A DNA stretch of 64,000 nucleotides from contig CACAFC010000001.1 in assembly GCA_902531765.1 (NCBI GenBank), positions 1-64,000 of the forward strand, written 5' to 3'. The notes under the pieces are model-generated. The model had not been told where the DNA came from and did no database searches. It worked only from the letters and a program-made list of their open reading frames with translations. This document shows, in pieces, positions 1 to 8,222 of the stretch (position 1 is the stretch's first letter; every line of letters starts with the position of its first letter). Both the position numbers and the translations under genes were made by a program. The stretch comes from an uncultured Pelagibacteraceae bacterium. Its GTDB lineage: Bacteria; Pseudomonadota; Alphaproteobacteria; Pelagibacterales; Pelagibacteraceae.

Positions 1-249
1 AAGGATTATTATGAGGGAAATACTTATAAATTTTTTAAAACAAAAATAAGAAAGATAATTAAAAAAGATATTTTGCTTAAAGAAATAAAAAACTATGATG
101 AAATATTATTAATAGGAACTGGCAAAGGTGTTACTTCAGTTAAAACTATAAATGAACTTAAATGGAAAAGAAAAAACCTAAAAAAATTCAAGTTTTTATC
201 AAAACAATATGATGCAGTTATAAATAAATGTAATTCTTATAGATTTTAG
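1..249 (+). CDS. pabC: Aminodeoxychorismate lyase-like class IV aminotransferase, C-terminal fragment
   Basis: An open frame enters from the left edge and ends at a TAG, leaving about 82 residues. The segment EILLIGTGKGVTSVKTI resembles the C-terminal signature of fold-type IV PLP enzymes (aminodeoxychorismate lyase, branched-chain or D-amino acid aminotransferase), where a T-G-T/A-x-G-V-x-P/S-V stretch helps bind the cofactor phosphate. PabC converts 4-amino-4-deoxychorismate to p-aminobenzoate and pyruvate for folate synthesis. The PLP lysine is outside the window, so the exact family member cannot be fixed. The gene ends 3 bases before the HIT gene, which suggests co-transcription. Confidence 0.6.
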   Translation, partial: KDYYEGNTYKFFKTKIRKIIKKDILLKEIKNYDEILLIGTGKGVTSVKTINELKWKRKNLKKFKFLSKQYDAVINKCNSYRF

Positions 250-252
250 CAA

Positions 253-651
253 ATGAAAGACCCAAACAATCCTTGTTTATTTTGTAATGTTAAAAAAAGT
301 GGATGTGCTCATGAAAATGAATTGGCATATGCAAGTTATGATTCATATCCAGTTTCAGAACATCATTGTTTGATTATACCTAAAAGACACATAAAAGATT
401 ATTTTGATTTATCTAATGATGAATTGGTTGCCTGTAATGATCTTTTAAAAATTATAAAAAAAGAAATAATCAATAAAGATCCATTAGTTAAAGGATTTAA
501 TCTAGGCACAAATATAGGAATTGTATCTGGTCAATCTATTTTACATTGTCATTTTCATCTGATTCCCCGTAGAGAAGGTGATGTAGATAATCCTCAGGGT
601 GGAGTACGATCGGTCATTCCAAATAAACAACATTATAAAAGAAATAATTAG
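253..651 (+). CDS. HIT family protein
   Basis: This 132-residue protein carries the histidine triad HCHFHLIPR near residue 99, the nucleotide-binding active site of HIT hydrolases and transferases. A PCLFCNV motif near the N-terminus and a histidine around residue 50 are placed as in zinc-binding HIT proteins. Known family members hydrolyse phosphoramidate or dinucleoside polyphosphate bonds, for example in AMP-lysine or Ap4A. The start lies 3 bases behind the preceding aminotransferase fragment. The exact substrate cannot be told from sequence. Confidence 0.9.
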   Translation: MKDPNNPCLFCNVKKSGCAHENELAYASYDSYPVSEHHCLIIPKRHIKDYFDLSNDELVACNDLLKIIKKEIINKDPLVKGFNLGTNIGIVSGQSILHCHFHLIPRREGDVDNPQGGVRSVIPNKQHYKRNN

Positions 652-669
652 CCTGTTATAAAAGACAAA

Positions 670-704
670 TTGACCCCAGTTTGAGGTTGAACTATAAATT
701 CAAC
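670..704 (+). promoter_or_regulatory. Sigma-70-like promoter of the apr locus with inverted repeat over the -10
   Basis: TTGACC (670-675) and TATAAA (693-698) are separated by exactly 17 bases, about 54 bases before the aprM start. GTTGAA (686-691) and TTCAAC (699-704) form a perfect 6-base inverted repeat whose 7-base centre contains most of the -10 box. This is a natural position for a repressor operator. The promoter call rests on consensus match; the operator role is inference. Confidence 0.5.
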
Positions 705-751
705 TATATATAAAACTTTAAAACTAATTCAAAATTTAACAAAAGGCGGAA

Positions 752-1546
752 ATGTTAAGTAACAATCCATTTTCAATTTTATCAGAAACCATCTCACCGT
801 TTGCTATGCAATCTTTTATAATTGCAATGGTTTTGTTAATTGCAATTGGAACAATCATCCAAATGATACATCATAAGAATCTGACTTATTTTTTTAATAA
901 TGCCAAAAAGGCAAAACTTTCAGCAACGAAAGAACTAGGTGTGGGTGAAAAGGTTTCTGTTATTGCTAAAACAACCGTTGTTGATATTGGAACAACTTCT
1001 GAATTAGGTTTTGGCAAAAGAAGACTTGCACATGTTCTTGGAATGTATGGAACAATTTTGTTCTGGGTTTCCTCGGCTATGTTAGTATTTTGTTACACGG
1101 GCGCTGGTAAATCAAATTCTCAAACATGGTCAATGCTCTGGCATGTTGGAGCTATCTTAACTTGCTTAGGTGGATATTGGTTTTGGTTTTTTTTAAGGGT
1201 TGACGTATCTGCTGAAGCTCATCCTTGGTATAGAATTATTAAAGCCGATCTTTTTGTCTTAGCTTTACTTGCATGTTCAACTTTTGGGTTAGCTTGGTCT
1301 TATACTCAATTTAATGGTCAAACAGGTTTGTCTTATTTATTTTTTACTTTATTTGTTGCGTCTAATTTAATTTTATTTGGTGGGGTTTACTGGTCTAAAT
1401 TTGCCCATATGTTCTACAAACCAGGAGCAGCAATACAAAAAAATCTTGCTGAAGCTGATGGTTCAAGAGATAACTTACCTCCACCAGCTGATGCTCCTGA
1501 GCAATTTGGCTTAGGTATAAAAAGAGAAGAGCCAAAACACTATTAA
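752..1546 (+). CDS. aprM: APS reductase membrane anchor AprM
   Basis: A 264-residue protein with about five predicted membrane helices directly upstream of aprB and aprA. AprM in some sulfur oxidisers and in SAR11 is thought to anchor AprBA and pass electrons between its Fe-S subunit and the quinone pool. Histidines in the helix regions (LAHVLGMYG, WHVGA, KFAHMFYKP) could be heme ligands as in related quinone-linked b-type subunits; that is inference. The C-terminal 40 residues are soluble and proline-rich. A good ribosome site (AAGGCGG) precedes the ATG. Identity depends largely on the aprM-aprB-aprA order. Confidence 0.8.
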   Translation: MLSNNPFSILSETISPFAMQSFIIAMVLLIAIGTIIQMIHHKNLTYFFNNAKKAKLSATKELGVGEKVSVIAKTTVVDIGTTSELGFGKRRLAHVLGMYGTILFWVSSAMLVFCYTGAGKSNSQTWSMLWHVGAILTCLGGYWFWFFLRVDVSAEAHPWYRIIKADLFVLALLACSTFGLAWSYTQFNGQTGLSYLFFTLFVASNLILFGGVYWSKFAHMFYKPGAAIQKNLAEADGSRDNLPPPADAPEQFGLGIKREEPKHY

Positions 1547-1577
1547 TATGTTATTAAAAAAAGGAGAAAAATAAATT

Positions 1578-2048
1578 ATGTCAACTTTTGTATACATGAC
1601 AAGATGTGATGGTTGTGGACATTGTGTAGATATATGTCCTTCAGATATCATGCATATAGACGAAAATATTAGAAGAGCAAAGAACATTGAACCAAATTTT
1701 TGTTGGGAATGTTATTCATGCGTTAAAGCATGTCCCAATCATGCAATCGATGTAAGAGGATATGCTGATTTTGCTCCTATGGGACATAGCGTAAGAGTAA
1801 GAAGGGAAGAGGAAAAAGGAACCATATCTTGGAAAATTAAATTTAGAAATGGAACTGAAAAAAATTTTGTATCTCCAATAACAACAAAGCCTTGGGGTAA
1901 ATTCATTCCTAAACTTGCTGAGGGCGACACGCCTAATCAAGGAGAAATTAATTCTCAAAGATTATATAGTGAACCTGAAGGTTTAAACACTAATAAAGAG
2001 TTGCCATCAGTTCCTAAAGAGTCTTTCAAAAAAGGAGTTTATTATTAA
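1578..2048 (+). CDS. aprB: Adenylylsulfate reductase beta subunit
   Basis: A 156-residue ferredoxin-like subunit with two [4Fe-4S] motifs: CDGCGHCVDICP near residues 10-21 and CWECYSCVKACP near 42-53. In APS reductase these clusters carry electrons between the FAD of AprA and the membrane partner. The rest of the protein is the beta-rich and tail region expected for AprB, and the length is normal. An AAGGAG ribosome site lies upstream. The stop and the aprA start share one base (TAATG), indicating translational coupling of the two subunits. Confidence 0.95.
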   Translation: MSTFVYMTRCDGCGHCVDICPSDIMHIDENIRRAKNIEPNFCWECYSCVKACPNHAIDVRGYADFAPMGHSVRVRREEEKGTISWKIKFRNGTEKNFVSPITTKPWGKFIPKLAEGDTPNQGEINSQRLYSEPEGLNTNKELPSVPKESFKKGVYY

Positions 2049-3907
2049 TGGCTAAACACAAAACACATTATGAAGAATGTGATGTATTAGTCGTTGGTGG
2101 TGGAATGGCTGGTACAGGAGCAACTTTTGAAGCCAGACATTGGGGAAGAGACTTAAAAATAGTTTGTGTTGAAAAAGCAAACATTGATCGAAGCGGTGCA
2201 GTTGCACAAGGTTTATATGCAATTAATTGTTATATGGGAATGCAATGGGATGAGAATCAACCTGAGGACCATGTAAGATACGCTAGAAATGATTTGATGG
2301 GAATGGTCAGAGAGGATTTAGGTTATGACATGGCTCGTCATGTAGACTCAACAGTTCACATGTTTGATGAGTGGGGTCTTCCAATGATGAAAAATGAAAA
2401 GACTGGAAGATACCTAAGAGAAGGTAAATGGCAGATAATGATTCATGGTGAAAGCTATAAACCAATTGTTGCAGAGGCTGCAAAAAAATCAGCAGATAAA
2501 ATTTATAATAGAATAATGGTTACTCATTTATTAATGGATGAGTCCCAAGAAAATAGAATTGGCGGTGCAGTTGGATTTAATATGAGAACAGGAGACTTTC
2601 ATGTATTTAGATCTAAAACAGTAATAGTAGCTGCTGGTGGAGCATCACATATTTTCAAACCAAGAGCTGTAGGAGAAGGCATGGGAAGAACTTGGTATGC
2701 ACCATGGAGTAATGGATCAGCTTACGCATTACCTATAGCTGCAGGTGCTAAGATGACACAAATGGAAAACAGAATTGTGTTGTGTAGATTTAAAGATGGT
2801 TATGGACCTGTTGGAGCATATTTTTTACACTTAAAAACATATACACAAAACGCTAATGGCGAAAATTATGAAAAAAAATGGTATGATCAAACTAAAGAAT
2901 TAGTTGGAGAATATATTGATCATCACCCAACTCCTACCTGCTTAAGAAATCATGCATTTATTCAAGAAGTTGCATCAGGTAATGGACCAATTCACATGGT
3001 AACAACAGAAGCTTTTCAAGATCCACATTTAGAAACTGTTGGATGGGAAAACTTTTTAGGAATGACAGTTGGTCAAGCCGTTGTTTGGGCATCACAAAAT
3101 ATCGATCCTAAGTATACAAATCCTGAGTTAACCACATCTGAACCTTACGTAATGGGATCTCATGCAACATGTTCTGGAGCATGGGTAAGTGGGCCAGAGG
3201 ATTTGTCTCCTCCAGAATACTTCTGGGGTTATAATAGAATGTTAACTATTGATGGACTTTTTGGTGCAGGAGATACAGTAGGTGGTAGTGCGCATAAATT
3301 TTCATCAGGTTCTTTTACCGAGGGTAGATTAGCAGCAAAAGCAGCAGTTAAGTATATTGAAGACAAAAAGGCTGAAAGAATTAATGTTACAGATAAACAA
3401 TGTGATGATTTTAAAAAGACTGTTTACAAACCTCTTGATAATTACACAGTTGCTCAAAATGAGATCACTGGAGGAACTGTTTCACCAAGTTATATTTCTC
3501 CAATACAGGGATTGCAAAGACTTCAAAAAATTATGGATGAATACGTCGGGGGTATTACATCAAATTATATGACCAACGGAAATTTACTTAAAAAAGCCTT
3601 AGAACTTTTAAACTGGCTACAAGAAGATTTAGAGTATGTCGGTGCGGAGGATTATCATCAGTTAATGAGAGCATGGGAGTTAAAACATAGAGCTTTAACC
3701 TCACAATGTGTCACTGAACATACTTTATTTAGGGAGGAAACTCGTTGGCCAGGCTATTATTATAGAGGAGATCATATGAAGTTAGATGATGAAAATTGGC
3801 ATTGTTTAACAGTTTCAAGAAGAGATCCTAAAACTGGTAAATTTTCATTAGAAAAAGTTCCGGTTTATCACATAGTTGATGAAAAAGAAAAAAAGAAAGC
3901 CTCATAA
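2048..3907 (+). CDS. aprA: Adenylylsulfate reductase alpha subunit
   Basis: A 619-residue flavoprotein that interconverts APS with sulfite and AMP. The N-terminal FAD fold shows VLVVGGGMAGTGA, followed by an acidic strand end (CVEKANIDRSGA). The segment GLFGAGDTVGGSAHKFSSGS matches the later FAD-binding region of the fumarate reductase/AprA family. Length is close to that of characterised AprA proteins. With xsc and suyAB nearby, the oxidative direction (sulfite plus AMP to APS) is likely; this is inferred from context. No ATP sulfurylase to use the APS is present in the window. Confidence 0.95.
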   Translation: MAKHKTHYEECDVLVVGGGMAGTGATFEARHWGRDLKIVCVEKANIDRSGAVAQGLYAINCYMGMQWDENQPEDHVRYARNDLMGMVREDLGYDMARHVDSTVHMFDEWGLPMMKNEKTGRYLREGKWQIMIHGESYKPIVAEAAKKSADKIYNRIMVTHLLMDESQENRIGGAVGFNMRTGDFHVFRSKTVIVAAGGASHIFKPRAVGEGMGRTWYAPWSNGSAYALPIAAGAKMTQMENRIVLCRFKDGYGPVGAYFLHLKTYTQNANGENYEKKWYDQTKELVGEYIDHHPTPTCLRNHAFIQEVASGNGPIHMVTTEAFQDPHLETVGWENFLGMTVGQAVVWASQNIDPKYTNPELTTSEPYVMGSHATCSGAWVSGPEDLSPPEYFWGYNRMLTIDGLFGAGDTVGGSAHKFSSGSFTEGRLAAKAAVKYIEDKKAERINVTDKQCDDFKKTVYKPLDNYTVAQNEITGGTVSPSYISPIQGLQRLQKIMDEYVGGITSNYMTNGNLLKKALELLNWLQEDLEYVGAEDYHQLMRAWELKHRALTSQCVTEHTLFREETRWPGYYYRGDHMKLDDENWHCLTVSRRDPKTGKFSLEKVPVYHIVDEKEKKKAS

Positions 3908-3925
3908 TTTATTTCAAGCAAATAT

Positions 3926-4276
3926 ATGGATCTTTTATCAAAGTCAGATGAAGAGATTTTTACGATTGGCAAACCTTTTTGGGAAAATTTAGTTCGAGCG
4001 TCTAATATGAAGGATTATGGCGGTTTTACTAAAGATTTTTCTACTCAAATGTTGTTTGGAGCCAATGAAGTAGAGCTTGGTAAACAATGGGCGAACAATA
4101 AAATAATCACAAATTTAAATGAAACTTATGAACCCTTTGGGACTTTAAGACGAGGTGACCACATTACAGTATTAATCAAACAGACTAATAAAGAGATACC
4201 TGGGGAGTTTTTAGGAAGATTGGTCTTAGGGGTTGAGGATGGTGAGATCAAGATTTTTGGAGCTACAATTTATTAA
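3926..4276 (+). CDS. Uncharacterised 116-residue protein downstream of aprA
   Basis: A soluble, mixed-charge protein with no signal peptide, membrane helix or cysteine. It begins 18 bases after aprA on the same strand, so it is probably in the apr transcript. The first half is helical-looking (SKSDEEIFTIGKPFWENL, KDFSTQMLFGANEVELGKQW). The second half looks like beta strands (HITVLIKQTNKEIPGEF, RLVLGVEDGEIKIFGATI) with repeated hydrophobic alternation. I do not recognise the family. Position suggests a role with APS reductase or in handling sulfite or APS, but this is inference only. Confidence 0.8.
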   Translation: MDLLSKSDEEIFTIGKPFWENLVRASNMKDYGGFTKDFSTQMLFGANEVELGKQWANNKIITNLNETYEPFGTLRRGDHITVLIKQTNKEIPGEFLGRLVLGVEDGEIKIFGATIY

Positions 4277-4283
4277 TTAAAGT

Positions 4284-4311
4284 TTGACAATTTTTTTACT
4301 GGGTGTATTCA
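4284..4311 (+). promoter_or_regulatory. Possible sigma-70-like promoter before the small membrane ORF and tauE
   Basis: TTGACA (4284-4289, a perfect -35) is followed after 16 bases by TATTCA (4306-4311). Transcription would start around 4318, almost at the ATG of the small ORF at 4321. The -10 overlaps an AGGG ribosome-site-like run, so promoter use would make the small ORF leaderless or serve only tauE. The two readings compete. Confidence 0.35.
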
Positions 4312-4320
4312 GGGATTTAG

Positions 4321-4455
4321 ATGCATCTTTCAAATTTAAAAATTCTAAATAACATAGCAAATAAAAAAACAACTTTTATTAAAACTGGAATTTTTTCAGC
4401 TATAGCTGCATGTTGGGGTGTTATCTTAGTTGGAACTTTTATTACTTTTAAATAA
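4321..4455 (+). CDS. 44-residue single-helix membrane peptide
   Basis: A short ORF between the unknown apr-linked gene and tauE. It has a lysine-containing N-terminus (MHLSNLKILNNIANKKTT) followed by one hydrophobic segment of about 20 residues (GIFSAIAACWGVILVGTFIT) ending in FK. AGGG lies 6 bases before the ATG. The pattern of basic N-terminus plus a clean helix is unlikely by chance, and similar short membrane proteins occur elsewhere in this window. It might assist a membrane partner such as AprM or the exporter; that is inference. Confidence 0.6.
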   Translation: MHLSNLKILNNIANKKTTFIKTGIFSAIAACWGVILVGTFITFK

Positions 4456-4481
4456 GTAATATTTTAAGTTTTTATTATTAG

Positions 4482-5576
4482 ATGGACGTTTTTTTACCTA
4501 TAGCCCAAGTTTTTATTAACCCAGTAGAAATACTTTTGATAAGTGCCATTGTCGGTGTTCTTTCAGGTTTGTTTGGAGTAGGGGGTGGATTTTTAATGAC
4601 ACCTTTTTTAATCTTTATGGGTGTTCCTCCAGCTTACGCAGTAGCCAATGAAGCAAATAATATTTTAGCAACTTCTGTATCTGGATCTACCACTCATTGG
4701 CTAAAAAATACTTTAGATTATAAAATGGGATTAATGATTGTAGTTGGTGGGACAGTAGGAACTATAATTGGTATTTTTACTTTCACTTATTTTAAAGATA
4801 TTGGAAAAATTGATACAGTTATTTCTTTGGCTTATATGTACATTCTCGCAATTATTGGGACTTTGATGCTGGTAGAGAGCTTGGGTGAGATTGATAAAGC
4901 TAAAAAAAATATTGTTGAGAGGAAAAAATTGCATGTTCATTATTGGATTCATGGTCTTCCTTTTAGAATGAGATTTCCAAAATCTAAATTATATGAAAGT
5001 ATATTTACACCTATCATAATTGGATTAGTTGTTGGTTTTATTGCAGCTATAATGGGGATTGGTGGTGCATTTATTCTAGTACCCGCAATGATTTATATTA
5101 TTAAGATGCCAACAAGGTTAGTGCCTGGAACTTCGTTATTTGTAACAATTTTTGTTAGTGTGATAGTTACTTTTCTTCATTCAATTAACTATGGTTCAAT
5201 AGATCTAATGTTGGTTTTAATGTTAGTTGTAGGATCAATAGTAGGAGTTCAAGTGGGCCAGAAACTTGGAGAACAGATTGACAGTTCGGGATTAAAGGCC
5301 TTATTAGCAATTTTATTATTAATTGTTGGGATAGTAATAGCTTATGATACTTTTTTTGCTGAAGAGATACAACGTGAAGTATCATCTATGGAATCGATAG
5401 AATTAAATTTTTTTTCAAAATTTATTAGAGAGTTTTCCGAAGATATGCCATTTTTTTACGGATTATTTTCAATTTTATTTGCTGTTATCTTAGGAATTTC
5501 TGCTGCATTTATAAGAAGATTAATTTCAAAGTTTAGAAAAAAGAATTTTAATAAACCAGTTAAACAAACTAAATAA
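4482..5576 (+). CDS. TauE/SafE family sulfite or sulfonate exporter
   Basis: A 364-residue polytopic protein with the duplicated TauE/SafE signature: the first repeat contains SGLFGVGGGFLMTPFLI near residue 30, the second AAIMGIGGAFILVPAMIY near residue 190. Glycine-rich re-entrant motifs of this type occur in proteins proposed to export sulfite, sulfoacetate or related anions. A cytosolic loop of about 40 residues lies between the repeats, and a long acidic insertion precedes the last helix. Location among sulfite-producing and sulfite-oxidising genes supports sulfite as substrate. It converges with the next gene and overlaps it by 8 bases. Confidence 0.88.
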   Translation: MDVFLPIAQVFINPVEILLISAIVGVLSGLFGVGGGFLMTPFLIFMGVPPAYAVANEANNILATSVSGSTTHWLKNTLDYKMGLMIVVGGTVGTIIGIFTFTYFKDIGKIDTVISLAYMYILAIIGTLMLVESLGEIDKAKKNIVERKKLHVHYWIHGLPFRMRFPKSKLYESIFTPIIIGLVVGFIAAIMGIGGAFILVPAMIYIIKMPTRLVPGTSLFVTIFVSVIVTFLHSINYGSIDLMLVLMLVVGSIVGVQVGQKLGEQIDSSGLKALLAILLLIVGIVIAYDTFFAEEIQREVSSMESIELNFFSKFIREFSEDMPFFYGLFSILFAVILGISAAFIRRLISKFRKKNFNKPVKQTK

Positions 5577-6636
5577 ATAATTTAAGATAGATTTCAATTG
5601 TAAAAATACTTACTATTCCTACTGTTAACATTGCCATAAATCCAACAACAAAAGGCTTATAACCCATATTTTTGATATCTTTTAAATTTGTTGATAAACC
5701 TATCGCTGCCATAGCCATAGTTAAAAAAATTTTAGAACTAGCTTTAATTAAACCTATAATTTCAGTCCAATTATTATTAGTTGAGAAAAATTCATCACCC
5801 GTATTTCTTAAGATTATCATTCCAACAAAACCTAGAACAAAATAAGGAAATATATTTAAAATAGAGTAACTTTTTTCTTTAATCTTACCTCTATTATAAA
5901 GATAAGCAAAAAGAGGGATCATAACTATCAAAAAAGTGTTTCTTAAAAGTTTTGTAACAGTTGCAACATTTAATGTTTCAGGGCTATTGAATTGTTGATC
6001 ATATATTAATCCAGCTGCTGCAACCTGTGAAGTTTCATGAATAGCAGTACCTAAAAAAAGACCAGCAAATAATGAGTTTCCTTCAAAATAAAAATTTGCA
6101 AAATAGGGGTATAATAACATCGACAATATTCCGAATAGAGTGATATTAGCAATCGCATAAGAAATTTCACTTTTGTTAGCTCTTATTACTGGTGCAGTTG
6201 CTATAATGGCTGTAGTGCCACAAACAGTGCTACCAATTGATATTAAGTAAGCCATCCTAGTTGGTATTTGAAGTTTTTTAATTACTAGCTTTATTACGAT
6301 TAAAACGCTTACTATACAAATTAGTATTAATGGAATTGCTATTTTTCCAAATTCTAAAAACTCGAAAGGTTTTAATTGTATACCTAAACAAATTATTCCA
6401 AGTTTTAAAATATAATCTTTACTAAAATCTAACCCCTTTTGAAAACTTTCACGAATTTTAAAAAAATTTCCAAAGAAAATACCTAGCAGAATAGCTATCA
6501 TTGCAGTTGAGATTGGACTTTTTGCATATCCTAAAAGCTCAATACCAATAATATTATTAAAACCTTGAGAGAGAGAATAAAGAATAAATGCGAGAATTAT
6601 ACCTGGTATAAACACCAAGTAATTTTTTAAAACCAT
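5569..6636 (-). CDS. YeiH/UPF0324 family putative sulfate exporter
   Basis: A 355-residue inner-membrane protein with about ten hydrophobic helices. Diagnostic stretches include AMIAILLGIFFGN, KLGIICLGIQLKPFEFLEFG and LISIGSTVCGTTAIIATAPV, typical of the Cons_hypoth698/YeiH family annotated as putative sulfate exporters. The gene is read from the strand opposite tauE and lies 14 bases after suyB, so it is probably co-transcribed with suyA and suyB. It could remove sulfate or a related anion produced by sulfonate breakdown. The substrate is not established for the family. Confidence 0.85.
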   Translation of the reverse strand: MVLKNYLVFIPGIILAFILYSLSQGFNNIIGIELLGYAKSPISTAMIAILLGIFFGNFFKIRESFQKGLDFSKDYILKLGIICLGIQLKPFEFLEFGKIAIPLILICIVSVLIVIKLVIKKLQIPTRMAYLISIGSTVCGTTAIIATAPVIRANKSEISYAIANITLFGILSMLLYPYFANFYFEGNSLFAGLFLGTAIHETSQVAAAGLIYDQQFNSPETLNVATVTKLLRNTFLIVMIPLFAYLYNRGKIKEKSYSILNIFPYFVLGFVGMIILRNTGDEFFSTNNNWTEIIGLIKASSKIFLTMAMAAIGLSTNLKDIKNMGYKPFVVGFMAMLTVGIVSIFTIEIYLKLFI

Positions 6637-6650
6637 CTTTTTTTAAGTGA

Positions 6651-7820
6651 TTATGCGCTTCTATAAAGTTTAGTCATAACAAATTCCTTATGACCTAAAG
6701 CTTCTGCGCAAGTTAATCTTCCATTAGCAACTCTAAGAGTTGTCTCAATAAGTTTATCTCCCGCTTCTGATAAATTCATTTCTCTTGAAAGAATTTTTGA
6801 TACATCACAATCAATATGCTCGCCCATGCTTTTAACAGTTAATGGATTAGCAGTTAATTTAACAACTGGCTCTATAGGATTTCCAACAATATTACCTTGA
6901 CCAGTAGGGAATAGATGAATATTAAACCCTGCTGCTGCTTGTAATGTTACACACTCTGCTGCAGCTGAGGAAGTATCCATAAAATATAATCCTTTACCTT
7001 TTTTTGGTTCTTCCGCTGGCTCTAAAACATCTATAAATTTACAATCACCGATTTTTTGAAAATTTCCAAATGCTTTTTCTTCAATGGTTGTCAAACCTCC
7101 AGCAATATTTCCAGCAGTTGGTTGACTCTCTGAAAGATCATCTGTTGCTTCTTTTAAGATAAAATCATTATATGCGCTCCAAGTTTTCATAAATTTATCT
7201 GAAGCTTCTTTGGTTGCACCTCTGGTTGCACAAACTTTTTCAGCTCCAGTTAGCTCTGAAGTTTCACCGAAACATAAATGAACACCAAGTGGCTCAAGTT
7301 TATCCATTAAATTTCCAACTGTTGGATTTGATGCAAGACCTGAAGTAGTATCTGACTCTCCACATTTCACAGAAATCCATAAATCACTTATTGGACATTC
7401 CTCTCTTTGTTTTTCTGATGCCCACATTACAAATTCTTGTGCCTTTTTAGATGCTTTCATAACAGTTCCAATGTCACCTGTTCGTTCAATATGAAAACCT
7501 TCCACTGGCTTTCCAGTTTTTGCTATTCCATCAACAATTCTTTTTGTCCATTTTGGCTCAATACCAATTACAATCACAGCAGCAACATTTGGATTGCTTC
7601 CTGTACCTATCATTGTTCTAAAATGTAGCTCTAAATCTGCTCCAAACTGTAAACGTCCATATGAATGAGGTAATGCGATAGTTCCTTTTATATTATTTGC
7701 AACTGCTTCTGCACACGCGTTTGAAATATCATCCACTGGTAAAATAATTACGTGATTTCTAGTTCCAGCTCTTCCATTTTCTCTTTTGTAACCTAAAAAA
7801 CTTTTTGGAATTTCCATCAA
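6651..7820 (-). CDS. suyB: (2R)-sulfolactate sulfo-lyase subunit beta
   Basis: A 389-residue UxaA/altronate-dehydratase-like subunit. The segments [37 protein letters not shown] and [20 protein letters not shown] are typical of SuyB, and the length matches. SuyAB splits 3-sulfolactate into pyruvate and sulfite. Conserved cysteines ([15 protein letters not shown]) fit the Fe-dependent dehydratase fold. It lies directly behind suyA with one base between them and opposite xsc, which supports sulfolactate rather than altronate as substrate. Generic annotation would call it altronate dehydratase. Confidence 0.88.
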   Translation of the reverse strand: MMEIPKSFLGYKRENGRAGTRNHVIILPVDDISNACAEAVANNIKGTIALPHSYGRLQFGADLELHFRTMIGTGSNPNVAAVIVIGIEPKWTKRIVDGIAKTGKPVEGFHIERTGDIGTVMKASKKAQEFVMWASEKQREECPISDLWISVKCGESDTTSGLASNPTVGNLMDKLEPLGVHLCFGETSELTGAEKVCATRGATKEASDKFMKTWSAYNDFILKEATDDLSESQPTAGNIAGGLTTIEEKAFGNFQKIGDCKFIDVLEPAEEPKKGKGLYFMDTSSAAAECVTLQAAAGFNIHLFPTGQGNIVGNPIEPVVKLTANPLTVKSMGEHIDCDVSKILSREMNLSEAGDKLIETTLRVANGRLTCAEALGHKEFVMTKLYRSA

Positions 7821-7821
7821 T

Positions 7822-8106
7822 TTACCACTTTTTTGTTTTTACATTATGAACATGTACATGTTCACCTTTTTTAATGGATTTAACAACTTTTCCTATGTCG
7901 TGACCATATTTTAAAATTGTGTCTCCCTCTTTTAAGTCCGTCATAGCAATTTTATGACCCAATGGTATTTCATCCATTGATTGAATATCTGTTGAGCTAT
8001 CATCCTCCATAATCCAGCATTTACAGTCTTGTTTCGGTGTAATTTTTTCGATTACTACAACCCCTACATTATCCTTTTTATCGTGAATTATGATGTCAGT
8101 AGCCAT
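7822..8106 (-). CDS. suyA: (2R)-sulfolactate sulfo-lyase subunit alpha
   Basis: A 94-residue SAF-domain protein, the normal size for SuyA. It has [15 protein letters not shown] at the start and [22 protein letters not shown] in the middle; the latter matches the SAF domain of UxaA-type small subunits, where H-K-I/V-A is a hallmark. It is translated just before suyB with one base between stop and start. The two subunits together form the sulfo-lyase. It is divergent from xsc across a 116-base control region. Confidence 0.88.
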   Translation of the reverse strand: MATDIIIHDKKDNVGVVVIEKITPKQDCKCWIMEDDSSTDIQSMDEIPLGHKIAMTDLKEGDTILKYGHDIGKVVKSIKKGEHVHVHNVKTKKW

Positions 8107-8222
8107 TTTATCGTGTCGATTTGTTTGTTTGAATTTTTAAAAATCTTATATATTAATCGCGACAATTAAGAAATAGTTTTATAAAAAATTATTACATTTG
8201 CTAGATTAGAAAGGTTCTATTA
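8107..8222 (+). promoter_or_regulatory. Divergent suyA/xsc control region with CG-centred inverted repeats
   Basis: This gap must hold the starts of both suyA (leftward) and xsc (rightward). TTAATCGCGACAATTAA (8153-8169) has 5-base inverted arms around a CG-rich centre. TGTCGATT (8114-8121) is complementary in inverted order to AATCG..ACA (8155-8164), apart from two extra bases. CG-rich islets stand out in this AT-rich spacer and could be regulator sites. An AGAAAGG ribosome site serves xsc. The operator role is inference. Confidence 0.4.
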
